Shown: piece after piece, positions 8,608 to 16,302 of the stretch | Layout of the letters: each line of letters starts with the position of its first letter | How positions within the stretch are numbered: position 1 is the stretch's first letter | NCBI RefSeq assembly: GCF_028736035.1 | Contig: NZ_CP117866.1 | Span: 8,349,001-8,413,000 of the forward strand | Reading direction: 5' to 3' | From: Streptomyces sp. T12 | Lineage (GTDB): Bacteria; Actinomycetota; Actinomycetes; Streptomycetales; Streptomycetaceae | Length of the DNA stretch: 64,000 nt | Notes under the pieces: generated by a model | What the model saw: only the letters and a program-made list of their open reading frames with translations | Database searches by the model: none | Told to the model about the DNA's origin: nothing | Position numbers and translations under genes: made by a program

Positions 8608-9113
8608 CTCCGCGCGGACGCGGGGCGACGGCTAGAGGGCGAGGCAGGAGGGGACGCCGAAAACGTGCCCGCCCGGTGTGACGCCGTGGTGTCCGCAAGC
8701 CGAAGCGGGGTCGGCGGGCGAGCGACGCGACCGGGGACCGCGCACCGGCGCCCGGTCCCCGCTCCCGCCCTCACCGCGTCCAGTGCCGCCCGTGCTCCAC
8801 CCCAGGAAGCGGCGGGCTCGGCCGTCGGCCGCCGTGCCGTCGGCATCGAAGGGGACACCGCCCGCACCCAGGGCAGTTCCTCGACGCGCACCTGCCGTTC
8901 CAGGTTGAGCAGAAGCCGCGAAAGGCGGTTGCGGAACGCCCGGTAGTTCGCGGCCCTCAGTGCCCGCAGCGTCTCGTCGCCGTACGCCCGCGCGGTGCTG
9001 GCGGCCACCAACTGCAGTACCGGTTCGGCCAGTTCGGCCAGTACCTCGGCGGAGGGGACGACGCCCTGCTGCACGAGCGTGCCGATCGGTGCGCTCAGGG
9101 CGGACTCGGCCAC
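8604..9113 (-). pseudogene. Decayed hypothetical ORF
   Basis: The N-terminal ~80 residues read as real helical protein (GVVPSAEVLAELAEPVLQLV, RALRAANYRAFRNRLSRLLL, QVRVEELPWV). After that the frame turns into Pro/Arg/Ala-rich sequence typical of reading out of frame. I infer a frameshift or truncation around 8860-8880. The frame also stays open upstream of the GTG at 9113 without a good start. I do not recognise the family. It overlaps the start of the downstream membrane-protein gene by 4 bp. Confidence 0.4.
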
Positions 9114-9429
9114 CTGCCGAATCGTCGGCGGTACGGCCGCCCCGGGCTGTCGTTCACAAGCCGGCGTGGCAGGTTCCGCCCCTGCGCCCTCCGGGTCTCA
9201 AGCCCGGTGCTCTGCTGCTGGGCTGCACGCCGATGGAGGCTGACGTCAGCGCCGGGATGATCGCCGTGGGGCGCCGCAGGCGGCGCGCGGCAGACCGAGG
9301 GCGAGGGCGAGTCCGATCCGAAAGTGCCCCGGGGCGCCCTCGCCCATGGTCGACAACCGCTCCGCGGTCATGAGTGCCGGGCAACTCGCCGCGAGGGGGG
9401 CGTCGCTGAATCAGCCAGCCACTGGAAGG

Positions 9430-9458
9430 TTGACTTTCGGCTGGTCGAGCCAGAGTAT
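9430..9458 (+). promoter_or_regulatory. Putative promoter for a leaderless GH3 gene
   Basis: TTGACT (9430-9435) and GAGTAT (9453-9458) are 17 bp apart, which puts transcription start at about 9465, the base before GTG 9466. No ribosome site is visible before that GTG, consistent with a leaderless transcript. Confidence 0.4.
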
Positions 9459-9465
9459 TGCCGGG

Positions 9466-10959
9466 GTGAGCCACTTCGAGCACATATCGCCCGGGTCGAC
9501 CGCACTCCCCGTCGACCTGGACGAAGCCGCCCACCGCTGCCTCGTCGCCGGGTTCGACGGGGCCACGAGCGTGCCGGACACGCTCAAGGAGCTCATCGAC
9601 CGCGGCCTCGGCGGGGTCATCCTCTTCACCCGCAACATCCGCGACGCGCAGCAGGTGCGCCGCCTCACGGACGAGCTGCGGGCCATCCGCCCGGACCTCC
9701 TCGTCGCCATCGACAACGAGGGCGGCGGCATCGGCCACCTGGTGAGCGCCGGCGCCCCCGACGTCCCCGGCTCCTACGCCCTCGGCGTCGTCGACGACAC
9801 CGCCCTGACCGCCCGCTGCGCCGACGCGCTGGCCGGGCACCTGGCCACCCTCGGCATCACCGCCTCCTACGCCCCCGTGGCCGACCTCCAGCATCGGCCG
9901 GACAACCCGATCGTGCGCACCCGCTCCTTCGGCGCCGACCCCGAACTCGCCGCCCGCCATCTGCGCGCCTGGATCACCGCCACCGAGGCGCGCGGCATCG
10001 CCTCCTGCGCCAAGCACTTCCCCGGCCACGGCGGCACCGTCACCGACAGCCACCACGGCATGGCGGTCGACCCGAGGCCGTACGACGAACTCCACGCCGA
10101 CCTCGAACCGTTCCGCGCGGCCGTCGCCGCGGGCGTGCCGATGCTGATGAGCGCCCATGTCGTCTTCCCGGCGCTGGACCCGGGCCGCCCCGCCACCCTC
10201 AGCCGCCGCATCCTGGGCGACCTGCTCCGCCACGACCTCGGCTTCGACGGCGTCCTCGTCAGCGACGCGCTGGAGATGAAGGCGATCGCCGAGGAGTACG
10301 GCGAGGCGGTCGGCGCGCGCATCGCGCTCGCGGCGGGCGCGGACCAGGTCATCGTCGCCGTAGGGGACTTGGACGTCACCCTGGCCTGCCGGGACGCGGT
10401 GCTCGACGCACTGCGCACCGGCGTGCTGGCTCAGGAGCGCGTCGAGGAGGCCGCGGGGCGGGTACGGCGGCTCGCCGCGCGCTATGCGACCCCGCCCCTC
10501 GTGGTCGCCGACTGGGACGTGGAGGCCGGTCTCGCGGCCGCGCGCCGGGCCGTCCGCGGCCGGAGCGTACCGCCCGCCGTGCGCGGGGCCCATGTCGTCG
10601 ACCTCTTCCCGCCGCCGCACCCCGCGCTCAACTGGGGCGGCGAGGACCTGCTGACCGAGGTGCGCGCCGTCGACCCCACGGCGACGGGCACCTCGGTCAC
10701 CGGTGAACCGGCGGATCCGGCCGAGCTCGTCGACGGGATGCTGCGCTGCTGCGGCGACGCGCCCCTGGCCGTCGCCACCTGCGACGCCGGGCTGCATCCC
10801 TGGCAACTGCGGTTGCGGGAGGCCCTGTTGGCCCGGCGGCCGGACGCGGTACGGGTGGACACGGGGCTGCCGGAGGGCGGCGCGCTGTGCTCGTACGGGC
10901 GGGGGCGGGCGAACCTGCGGGCGGTCGCCGAGGTGCTGGCGGGCGTCGCCGACGGCTGA
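9466..10959 (+). CDS. Glycoside hydrolase family 3, NagZ-like (beta-N-acetylhexosaminidase type)
   Basis: 497 aa from GTG 9466; an upstream in-frame ATG at 9346 would add unconserved sequence. The GH3 N-domain carries DNEGGGIGHL, the NagZ-type loop KHFPGHGGTVTDSHHG (catalytic His) and the nucleophile Asp in LVSDALEMKAI. The NagZ-like His-Asp dyad suggests release of terminal GlcNAc-type residues. No signal peptide, so cytoplasmic. The last ~150 residues form a second alpha/beta domain. It is convergent with the GH5 gene and belongs with the mannose/GlcNAc glycan locus, fitting removal of GlcNAc from imported oligosaccharides. Confidence 0.82.
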   Translation: MSHFEHISPGSTALPVDLDEAAHRCLVAGFDGATSVPDTLKELIDRGLGGVILFTRNIRDAQQVRRLTDELRAIRPDLLVAIDNEGGGIGHLVSAGAPDVPGSYALGVVDDTALTARCADALAGHLATLGITASYAPVADLQHRPDNPIVRTRSFGADPELAARHLRAWITATEARGIASCAKHFPGHGGTVTDSHHGMAVDPRPYDELHADLEPFRAAVAAGVPMLMSAHVVFPALDPGRPATLSRRILGDLLRHDLGFDGVLVSDALEMKAIAEEYGEAVGARIALAAGADQVIVAVGDLDVTLACRDAVLDALRTGVLAQERVEEAAGRVRRLAARYATPPLVVADWDVEAGLAAARRAVRGRSVPPAVRGAHVVDLFPPPHPALNWGGEDLLTEVRAVDPTATGTSVTGEPADPAELVDGMLRCCGDAPLAVATCDAGLHPWQLRLREALLARRPDAVRVDTGLPEGGALCSYGRGRANLRAVAEVLAGVADG

Positions 10960-10984
10960 GGCGCGCCCGCCGGTCTCACATCAC

Positions 10985-12205
10985 TCAGGACGGCCGTACG
11001 ACCTCCTCGATGCCCCGCGCCGCCAGGTGCTCCGCGTCCTTTGCCCGCGCGGCGAGGACCACCGCCGGGCGAACGCCTTCCGTCCGCATCCGCATCCACG
11101 CCTCGAAGTACGCGCCGCCCGGTCCGGACACCGACCGCGTGTCCGGCGTGCAGTCCAGGACCAGGGCCGTGCGGCGCGGCTGTGCGGGCCGAGGGCCTTG
11201 GCGCAGTTCCGTGACGGTCTCGGCGAGTGCCTCGGCGATCGGCTTGGGGCGGCCGGAGGGGTCGAACAGGCCCAGGGTGTACTCCAGCTCCGGGAAGTCG
11301 GCCAGTGACCGGTCCACGTCGTGCGAGCACCACCACGTGACCCCCCACAGCCCCGCGCACCCGGCCGCGTTCCGTACGGTCGCCCGCGCGAACTCCGGGG
11401 CGTCGGCGGCCGGGATGTGCGGCTCGGGCGCGCCCGTCTCCTGGACCCAGACGGGGCGGGCGGGGTCGGTGGCGTACGCCTTGGCGAGCTCGGTGCCGTA
11501 CTCGGCGAGGTGCCGGACCTGCGGGGAGCGGGGGCCGTAGCGGCGGGCGCAGTCGCCGGAGAACACCCAGGGGTGGACGGTGGTCAGGTCGCCCTTGCGG
11601 GCGGAGGCCTCCGGGGTGAAGGGGTGGTCGTCGCCGTACCAGGCGGCGTCGTACGCGGAGTGCGTGACCAGGCCGCCGCTCGCGCCGAGTCCGTCCCGGG
11701 CGGCGGCCAGCAGGGTGTCGAGGTAGTGGTCGACCTCGTCCGCCGTCACCGGGTTGTGCTCCACCAGGTTGTTGAGCTCGTTGCCGAGCTGGAGGCCGAT
11801 GAGGTTCGGGCGGCCGGTGAGTGCGCGGCCGAGGGTGCGCAGGAGGGTGGCCTGGGCTTCGATGGCCTCCGGGTCCGTGAACACGTTGCGGTGGTGCCAG
11901 CTGCGGGTCCACTCCGGGTAGAAGTCGAAGCTCGACAGGTGGCCCTGGACGCCGTCCACCATGACGTCGAGACCGGCCTCGCCGGCCAGGTCCACGAGGT
12001 GCGCCAGCTGGTCCACGGCAGCGGTGCGGACGAGGGCGCGGTTCGGCTGGAGCAGCGGCCAGAGGTGGAAGACGCGGACGTGGTCGAGGCCGAGGCCGGC
12101 GATCCGGTCGAGGTCCTCACGCGCGCGTGCCGGGTCGAAGTCGTGCCAGGAGTGGAACCAGCCGTGGCGGGGCGTGTAGTTGACGCCGAAGCGGAGCGGG
12201 TGGAT
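10985..12205 (-). CDS. GH5-type glycosidase, probable beta-mannosidase, with non-canonical ATC start
   Basis: 406 aa if read from ATC at 12205. A clan-A TIM barrel begins at once (RFGVNYTPRHGWFHSW), with acid/base Glu in LQLGNELNN and nucleophile Glu in VWVQETGAPEP. Overall it resembles GH5 enzymes that split Man-beta-1,4-GlcNAc of N-glycan cores; the subfamily is my inference. Between the upstream in-frame stop and residue 64 there is no ATG, GTG, TTG or CTG except one internal CTG. Yet a GAGGAGG ribosome site (12211-12217) sits 5 bp before ATC. A canonical GTG at 12016 would delete the first barrel strands. A C-terminal ~70-aa extension follows the barrel. Soluble, no signal peptide. Confidence 0.75.
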   Translation of the reverse strand: MHPLRFGVNYTPRHGWFHSWHDFDPARAREDLDRIAGLGLDHVRVFHLWPLLQPNRALVRTAAVDQLAHLVDLAGEAGLDVMVDGVQGHLSSFDFYPEWTRSWHHRNVFTDPEAIEAQATLLRTLGRALTGRPNLIGLQLGNELNNLVEHNPVTADEVDHYLDTLLAAARDGLGASGGLVTHSAYDAAWYGDDHPFTPEASARKGDLTTVHPWVFSGDCARRYGPRSPQVRHLAEYGTELAKAYATDPARPVWVQETGAPEPHIPAADAPEFARATVRNAAGCAGLWGVTWWCSHDVDRSLADFPELEYTLGLFDPSGRPKPIAEALAETVTELRQGPRPAQPRRTALVLDCTPDTRSVSGPGGAYFEAWMRMRTEGVRPAVVLAARAKDAEHLAARGIEEVVRPS

Positions 12206-12225
12206 GGGATCCTCCTCGGGTCCGG
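12170..12225. repeat. 56-bp direct repeat, left copy (5' end of the GH5 gene)
   Basis: Perfect copy of 24474-24529 in the same orientation. It covers the first 12 codons of the GH5 gene, its ribosome site and a few bases upstream. The two copies bound the ~12.3 kb that interrupts the glycan locus. Confidence 0.85.
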
Positions 12226-12275
12226 GCTTGCTCTGGGCGTGGGCTCTAGCCCTTCACCTGTCCAGTATGAATGTA

Positions 12276-12311
12276 TCAACCACCACCCTTGCTATTGAAT
12301 TGGTGGTTTGA
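12276..12311. promoter_or_regulatory. Operator-like inverted repeat upstream of the GH5 gene
   Basis: TCAACCACC (12276-12284) faces GGTGGTTTGA (12302-12311). The same half-sites occur at 24585, 31225, 36344 and 37413, so this is probably a site for the RpiR regulator at 36395-37279. Confidence 0.6.
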
Positions 12312-12803
12312 ATCAAACCCTTCGGTGGGCGTTGCCTGCCCGCGTATTGCCCGTGCCCGCGTCAGCGTCTGAGGTGTCTCGCGTGTCCCTGTGTCCCTGG
12401 CGCCCGCCTATTCCGAGCAGGCAGGCCGTACGCCGAGTGCGCCCTCGGCCACCCGTGAACCTCGATTGTCAGCGGCTCTAGCCGCTGGCTGAAACATTGG
12501 GGAGGGGCGGGACAGCCGCGACAGATCAGGGCAGCAGGACAGCAGGACAGGGAAGACACCCCCCAATATCTCGAACAGCTCATCACGGGCCAGTACCCGC
12601 CATCGCATGCCCACAGGGAAGGAGCCCCCCCCGATGCGCGGCAACTCGTCCGTACGCCACGTCGCCCCGGCGCCGATCCGGCACCACATGTGTCGAGCCT
12701 TAGGGCACGGACTAGCGGCGGCAGGGTGACTTCTGAGGTGGCCTGACCGTGCGGCCGGGGTTGCGAGCTGACATGACGGGGGCCGGTCGAGCAGAGCCCG
12801 GGC
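12312..12803. other. Intergenic stretch without a supported gene
   Basis: 492 bp between the GH5 promoter and the membrane-protein ORF. The open frames crossing it have poor composition and no ribosome sites. It is the left end of the insertion that splits the glycan locus. Nothing functional recognised. Confidence 0.4.
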
Positions 12804-13618
12804 ATGGTGCAGAACCTTGTTGCCGTGTTCAGCACGCTGATCGGTCTCGCGGGTCTGGTGCTGAGTTACGCCGGGCACCGGCAGAAGGTCCGGCAGGAGG
12901 CGCAGGAGAGCGCGCGCCGCGCGGAGGAGTTGCGGAGCATCGAGCGCGAGCGGGAGCAGGAGCGGGAAGCGGGAGCCCGACGGGAGCGGGAACGGCTTCA
13001 GGCATCCATGATCAGCGGGCACATCGCGCAGACCCCGTCCGCTCTGGACGACAGCTGGGTCGTCCCGCAGATCGTGATCCACAACGGGTTCAACCAATCG
13101 ATCCGGGACGTACGCGTGTTCCGCTGCGGCGAAGTGATCCGCGAATTGCCCCACGTCGGCACCGGTTATGAGTACCTCCGGCTGCCGCCTACTCGGATCC
13201 CGGACGAACACTCTGGGCAGATCACCATCGAGTTCACAGATGTCGCTGGGATCCGCTGGCGTCGTGAGGGCTACGGTGCTCTGCAACGTGCCCGGCAGGG
13301 CACCGAAGGCTCGGAGACCTGGGCATGGGAGGACCCGGAGTTCCCGTCATCGAAAGAGCCGCGCCGCCCCCGGTCCCGCCCACAACTTCTCCGACCAGGG
13401 TCACGGGGCCGCCCTCGGGCCCGTCTCAGCGCCCGGGCCGGTACCCGCCGAGCCCTGTCGAGGCGAATCGGGAAGTGGAGATTCGGCGCTATGGCGGCGG
13501 CCCGCGGGAGCCGGCCGGGCCGCCGGTGCGCCGGCGTGTGGGGTTCCTCCGGCTGGCCGTCGTGCTGGGTTCCCTGGTGCTCATCGCCGGAGGCGTCCGG
13601 TGGCTCCTCCAGGACTAG
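12804..13618 (+). pseudogene. Membrane-anchored coiled-coil protein, frame-shifted and abutting an IS remnant
   Basis: The first frame (12804 to about 13350) gives a hydrophobic N-terminus (LVAVFSTLIGLAGLVLSYAG), a charged coiled coil (RSIEREREQEREAGARRERE) and a compact domain (VVPQIVIHNGFNQSIRDVRVF, GQITIEFTDVAGIRWRREG). The natural C-terminus, proline-rich then a transmembrane helix (RRVGFLRLAVVLGSLVLIAG ending in LLQD at 13618), is in the -1 frame from 13325. Either a one-base indel near 13330-13350 broke the gene or two ORFs are coupled. Frame one otherwise reads into the IS630 remnant. Function unknown; similar actinomycete proteins are hypothetical. Confidence 0.5.
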
Positions 13619-13926
13619 TGCTGCTCTGCGGAAGTTCGTGGAGGGGGTCAGGCTGTCTTGAGTGGGGTGCCGTCGGAGGTCCAGCGGTAGGGCTTGGCGG
13701 TCTCGTTGTGGGTGATGACGTACCTGCGCATCTTCTCGATGAGATCGTCGCGGCTGGCGAAGTCGCCGTACCGCAGGACCCGGCGGGTCAGCGCGGAGAA
13801 GAACAGCTCGACCTGGTTGATCCAGGAGGTGTGCGGCGGTGTCCAGTGCACGTGCCAGCGCGGATGAGCGGCGAGCCATGTCTTGGTGTGCTTGGCCGTG
13901 TGCGAGGAGCCGTTGTCGAGCACATT
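13617..13926 (-). mobile_element. Truncated IS630-family element (inverted relative to 19720-20830)
   Basis: Outer end AGTGCTGCTCTGCGG (13617 on) is the same terminal sequence as the right end of the full copy, in opposite orientation. The remaining coding part (13648-13923) encodes the last ~90 residues of the transposase, including DNGSSH and NQVELFF, nearly identical to the full copy. The 5' two thirds are missing. The truncation point coincides with the stop codon of the RiPP protease at 13927. Confidence 0.85.
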
Positions 13927-15774
13927 CTATCGTTCGGACCAGGTGCGTACGGTGCCGAGGGTGACTGGGATGAGGTCGCTGACGTCGATGGTGAAGCGGT
14001 GAACCTTGCGGGCGCGGCGGCTGTTCTCCGGGTCGAAGAAGCGGAGTTTGACGTCCCAGCAATCGCTGTTGAGGCGGCAGAAGGGGCTCTTTTCGACGTC
14101 GATGGTGTCCAGGGTCATGCCGTCGGCGACGGCGGAGGCGAAGGTGTCGGCGGCCTGGAAGGCGTTGGTGGCGGCGAAGTTCAGCGCCCGGTCGGCGGAG
14201 GTGGTGCCCAGGTTGCGCAGGTCGTAGTAGATCCGGGCCAGGAACTCCCGGAACCGGCCGGTGAGGGCCTCATCGGTCTGCTTGGTGGGGTGACGGCGGG
14301 CGGCCTCGAGGGCCGCGGCCGCGAGTGTGTTGGTGTTCCAGCCGTACATGCCTCGTGGGGCGGCGACTTCGATGACCGGGACGACCTGGCCGGAGAAGAG
14401 CTTGACGGTGCGACCCGTCAGACGCCCGGGAACGCTGATCCGTTCGATGTGGTCCTCGTCGTCCTCGGCAGCGATCTGTCCGGCCAGGAGTCGGGTGAGT
14501 CTTTCGTAGACGCCTGCCGCGTACGGGCTGTTGCTTTCGATGGCGTAGACCGGGGTGAGTTCCAGGTTGAGCGTCCAGATCAGTGACGTGGCTTCGGAGG
14601 GGTGCAGGTTGAGGTGGTCGACCATCTGCTGGGAATCGTACGGGTTGGCCGGCACCGCCGTTCTGCCGGAGGACACGGCGGTCATCAGCTGCTTGAAACT
14701 GTCGCGCCGCGCCTCGGTGCCGAAGTCATAGCCCAGGGTGCCCAGCACATAGGCCAGGGGACTCCACGCCGGGCTGCCGGCACCCGATGTCACTACTCCC
14801 GTGTCAGCAGCCGCCAGCTCGGTTGAGGCGGCTACCTCGGAGACGGATACAGGTGCACGGCTTGCCGGAACCGCAGGTGGGGGTTGGTCGAAGAGGATGG
14901 TGGTCGTGCCGGTGATGTCCAGTTTGCCGGCCAGGCAGCGGGTGGGTTCGTCGTGTGCGTCTTCGGGCTGGCAGGGGCGGGCGCTTTCCAGTAGCGCGGC
15001 GCGCACTGCTGCGGGGTTGGGTGGCATGCCGTTTTGGCGTTGCAGACTGAGCATCAGTGCGGCGACGCCGGTGATGATGGGTGCCGCGCAGCTGGTGCCT
15101 TTGTGAATTGCGGTTTTACCGCCGGGGGCCGCGCCGTGGATGTTGCCGCCGGGAGCGACGATGCCGTGGTCACTGTACTGCGGGCCGAAGTTGCTGAACT
15201 TGAACATCGTGCCGTCGTCGTCGCAGGCGCCGACGGCCAGGACCTGCGGCAGCGCGGCGGGGATGCACCGGCACTCTCCACGGTCGTTTCCCGAGGGCGC
15301 CACGATCAGCACCCCGGCGTCGGTGGCGCGCGTGATTGCCCGCTTCAGCATGCCGTCGGCGTCGTCGGAGGCGGTCGGCATGCAGCAGGCGATGTGGATG
15401 ATGCCGGCGGCGGCGTCCACTGCCGCCTCAATGCCACGGGTCAGACTGACCGGATCCGACGAGGTGGCCTGGTCCCGCAGACACGGCACGATCACCCCGG
15501 AACACCGGGGCGCGATCCCCATCACCGGGCTGCCGTGCTGGCCGAAGATCACACTGGCGATGTGCGTCCCATGCTCAGCAAATCCGTCCTCGCCCGCGCC
15601 CTCGTCCTCTTCGTCGGGTAGCCAGCCCGGTTCGAGCACGGTGAGGTCTGCCCCGTCAAAGCACGGGTGGGTGACTTCGACGGGGCCGTCGAGCACGGCG
15701 ATGCGGACTCTGGGATCACCCAGGGTCCGCTCCCACAGCTGGGCAAGGCCGGGGATGGACGCAAGGTCAGGCAC
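13927..15774 (-). CDS. Cyanobactin-type PatA/PatG-like subtilase (copy A)
   Basis: 615 aa from GTG with AAGGAAAT upstream. N-terminal S8 subtilase: catalytic D29 (VLDGPV), H68 (EHGTH), oxyanion N163 (PSGND) and S228 (GTSCAAP), all intact. A Pro/Ser/Ala linker (~300-350) leads to a ~290-aa C-terminal domain (TLGYDFGTEARRDSFKQLM, SLIWTLNLELTPVYAIE, SPFCRLNSDCWDVKLRFFDP) like the C-terminal domain of PatA and PatG. D to H spacing is only 39 residues, so the helical macrocyclase insert of PatG is absent. Predicted role: processing of the precursors at 18316 and 19045. Its stop lies exactly at the junction with the IS remnant. Four extra Cys residues (CC, CRC) mark the protease domain. Confidence 0.85.
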   Translation of the reverse strand: MPDLASIPGLAQLWERTLGDPRVRIAVLDGPVEVTHPCFDGADLTVLEPGWLPDEEDEGAGEDGFAEHGTHIASVIFGQHGSPVMGIAPRCSGVIVPCLRDQATSSDPVSLTRGIEAAVDAAAGIIHIACCMPTASDDADGMLKRAITRATDAGVLIVAPSGNDRGECRCIPAALPQVLAVGACDDDGTMFKFSNFGPQYSDHGIVAPGGNIHGAAPGGKTAIHKGTSCAAPIITGVAALMLSLQRQNGMPPNPAAVRAALLESARPCQPEDAHDEPTRCLAGKLDITGTTTILFDQPPPAVPASRAPVSVSEVAASTELAAADTGVVTSGAGSPAWSPLAYVLGTLGYDFGTEARRDSFKQLMTAVSSGRTAVPANPYDSQQMVDHLNLHPSEATSLIWTLNLELTPVYAIESNSPYAAGVYERLTRLLAGQIAAEDDEDHIERISVPGRLTGRTVKLFSGQVVPVIEVAAPRGMYGWNTNTLAAAALEAARRHPTKQTDEALTGRFREFLARIYYDLRNLGTTSADRALNFAATNAFQAADTFASAVADGMTLDTIDVEKSPFCRLNSDCWDVKLRFFDPENSRRARKVHRFTIDVSDLIPVTLGTVRTWSER

Positions 15775-15852
15775 GGCGATTTCCTTCGCTGCCGGTCACG
15801 AACATGGTCGGTGAGGGCTGCGGGGCAGCCCTCACCGGTGGGAAGGGAGTGG

Positions 15853-16092
15853 TCAGACCCAGATGCGGCCTCGCCGAAAACCGGTCGACGGCTCTTCGGG
15901 CCGGTCCTGGAACATCTGCACCCACATGCCGTAGTCGACCAACCCGGTGAACAGACCACACTCCGGGATGACCGGATTCCATTCGGGAGCAGGTTTGCTT
16001 TCCGCTCTTTTCGCCGTGCTCGTCTTCACAGCAGTCTTCTTCGCTGCGGTCTTCTTCGCTGCGGTCTTCGCCGTCGCGGGTTTCTTAGCCAT
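15853..16092 (-). CDS. Small PatC-like protein of the RiPP operon
   Basis: 79 aa. A Lys/Ala/Thr-rich N-terminus of histone-tail type (repeats of AKKTA) is followed by a compact C-terminus, CGLFTGLVDYGMWVQMF and GFRRGRIWV. Position between the proteases and size match the small patC-class proteins of cyanobactin operons; that assignment is from memory of the family and is an inference. It overlaps the preceding small gene by 8 bp and lies 78 bp before protease A. The basic tail is unusual for the family and may bind nucleic acid or an acidic partner such as the follower peptide. Confidence 0.6.
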   Translation of the reverse strand: MAKKPATAKTAAKKTAAKKTAVKTSTAKRAESKPAPEWNPVIPECGLFTGLVDYGMWVQMFQDRPEEPSTGFRRGRIWV

Positions 16093-16288
16093 GGCTGGAC
16101 ACCTTCATCCGGGCATATCCAGGCCACGTGAAATGCTGGGGATCGTTGAAGTTCGCGCCGTGCATCAAATCCATGCGGATCTTGACGAGATGCGCGGGTG
16201 ACCCGTGTACGACGTCGACCAGCTCGTGCGGGCGGACCAGTTCAGGCCGGCGCACCGGCGGAGCCTGCCTGGGCTGATGACCTGTCAT
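16085..16288 (-). CDS. Small PatB-like protein of the RiPP operon
   Basis: 67 aa from ATG 16288 with an AAGGAAGG ribosome site, starting 14 bp after protease B. Sequence PPVRRPELVRPHELVDVVHG and HLVKIRMDLMHGANFNDPQHF has no signal peptide or membrane segment. Its size, place and motif style resemble the PatB/AcyB-class proteins conserved in cyanobactin operons, whose function is unknown. The family link is my inference. Confidence 0.6.
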   Translation of the reverse strand: MTGHQPRQAPPVRRPELVRPHELVDVVHGSPAHLVKIRMDLMHGANFNDPQHFTWPGYARMKVSSHG

Positions 16289-16302
16289 GGCCCTCACCTT
16301 CC

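Noticed and set aside
9441..9456. DasR-like site before the NagZ-like gene
   Set aside because: CTGGTCGAGCCAG only partly matches the TGGTCTAGACCA consensus and is one base short in the centre.
9154..10806. 550-aa minus-strand frame
   Set aside because: Antisense to the NagZ-like GH3 gene; Gly/Asp/Val-rich shadow sequence.
12408..13286. 292-aa minus-strand frame
   Set aside because: Mostly antisense to the coiled-coil gene; a short protein-like piece near 12560-12640 is too weak to call.
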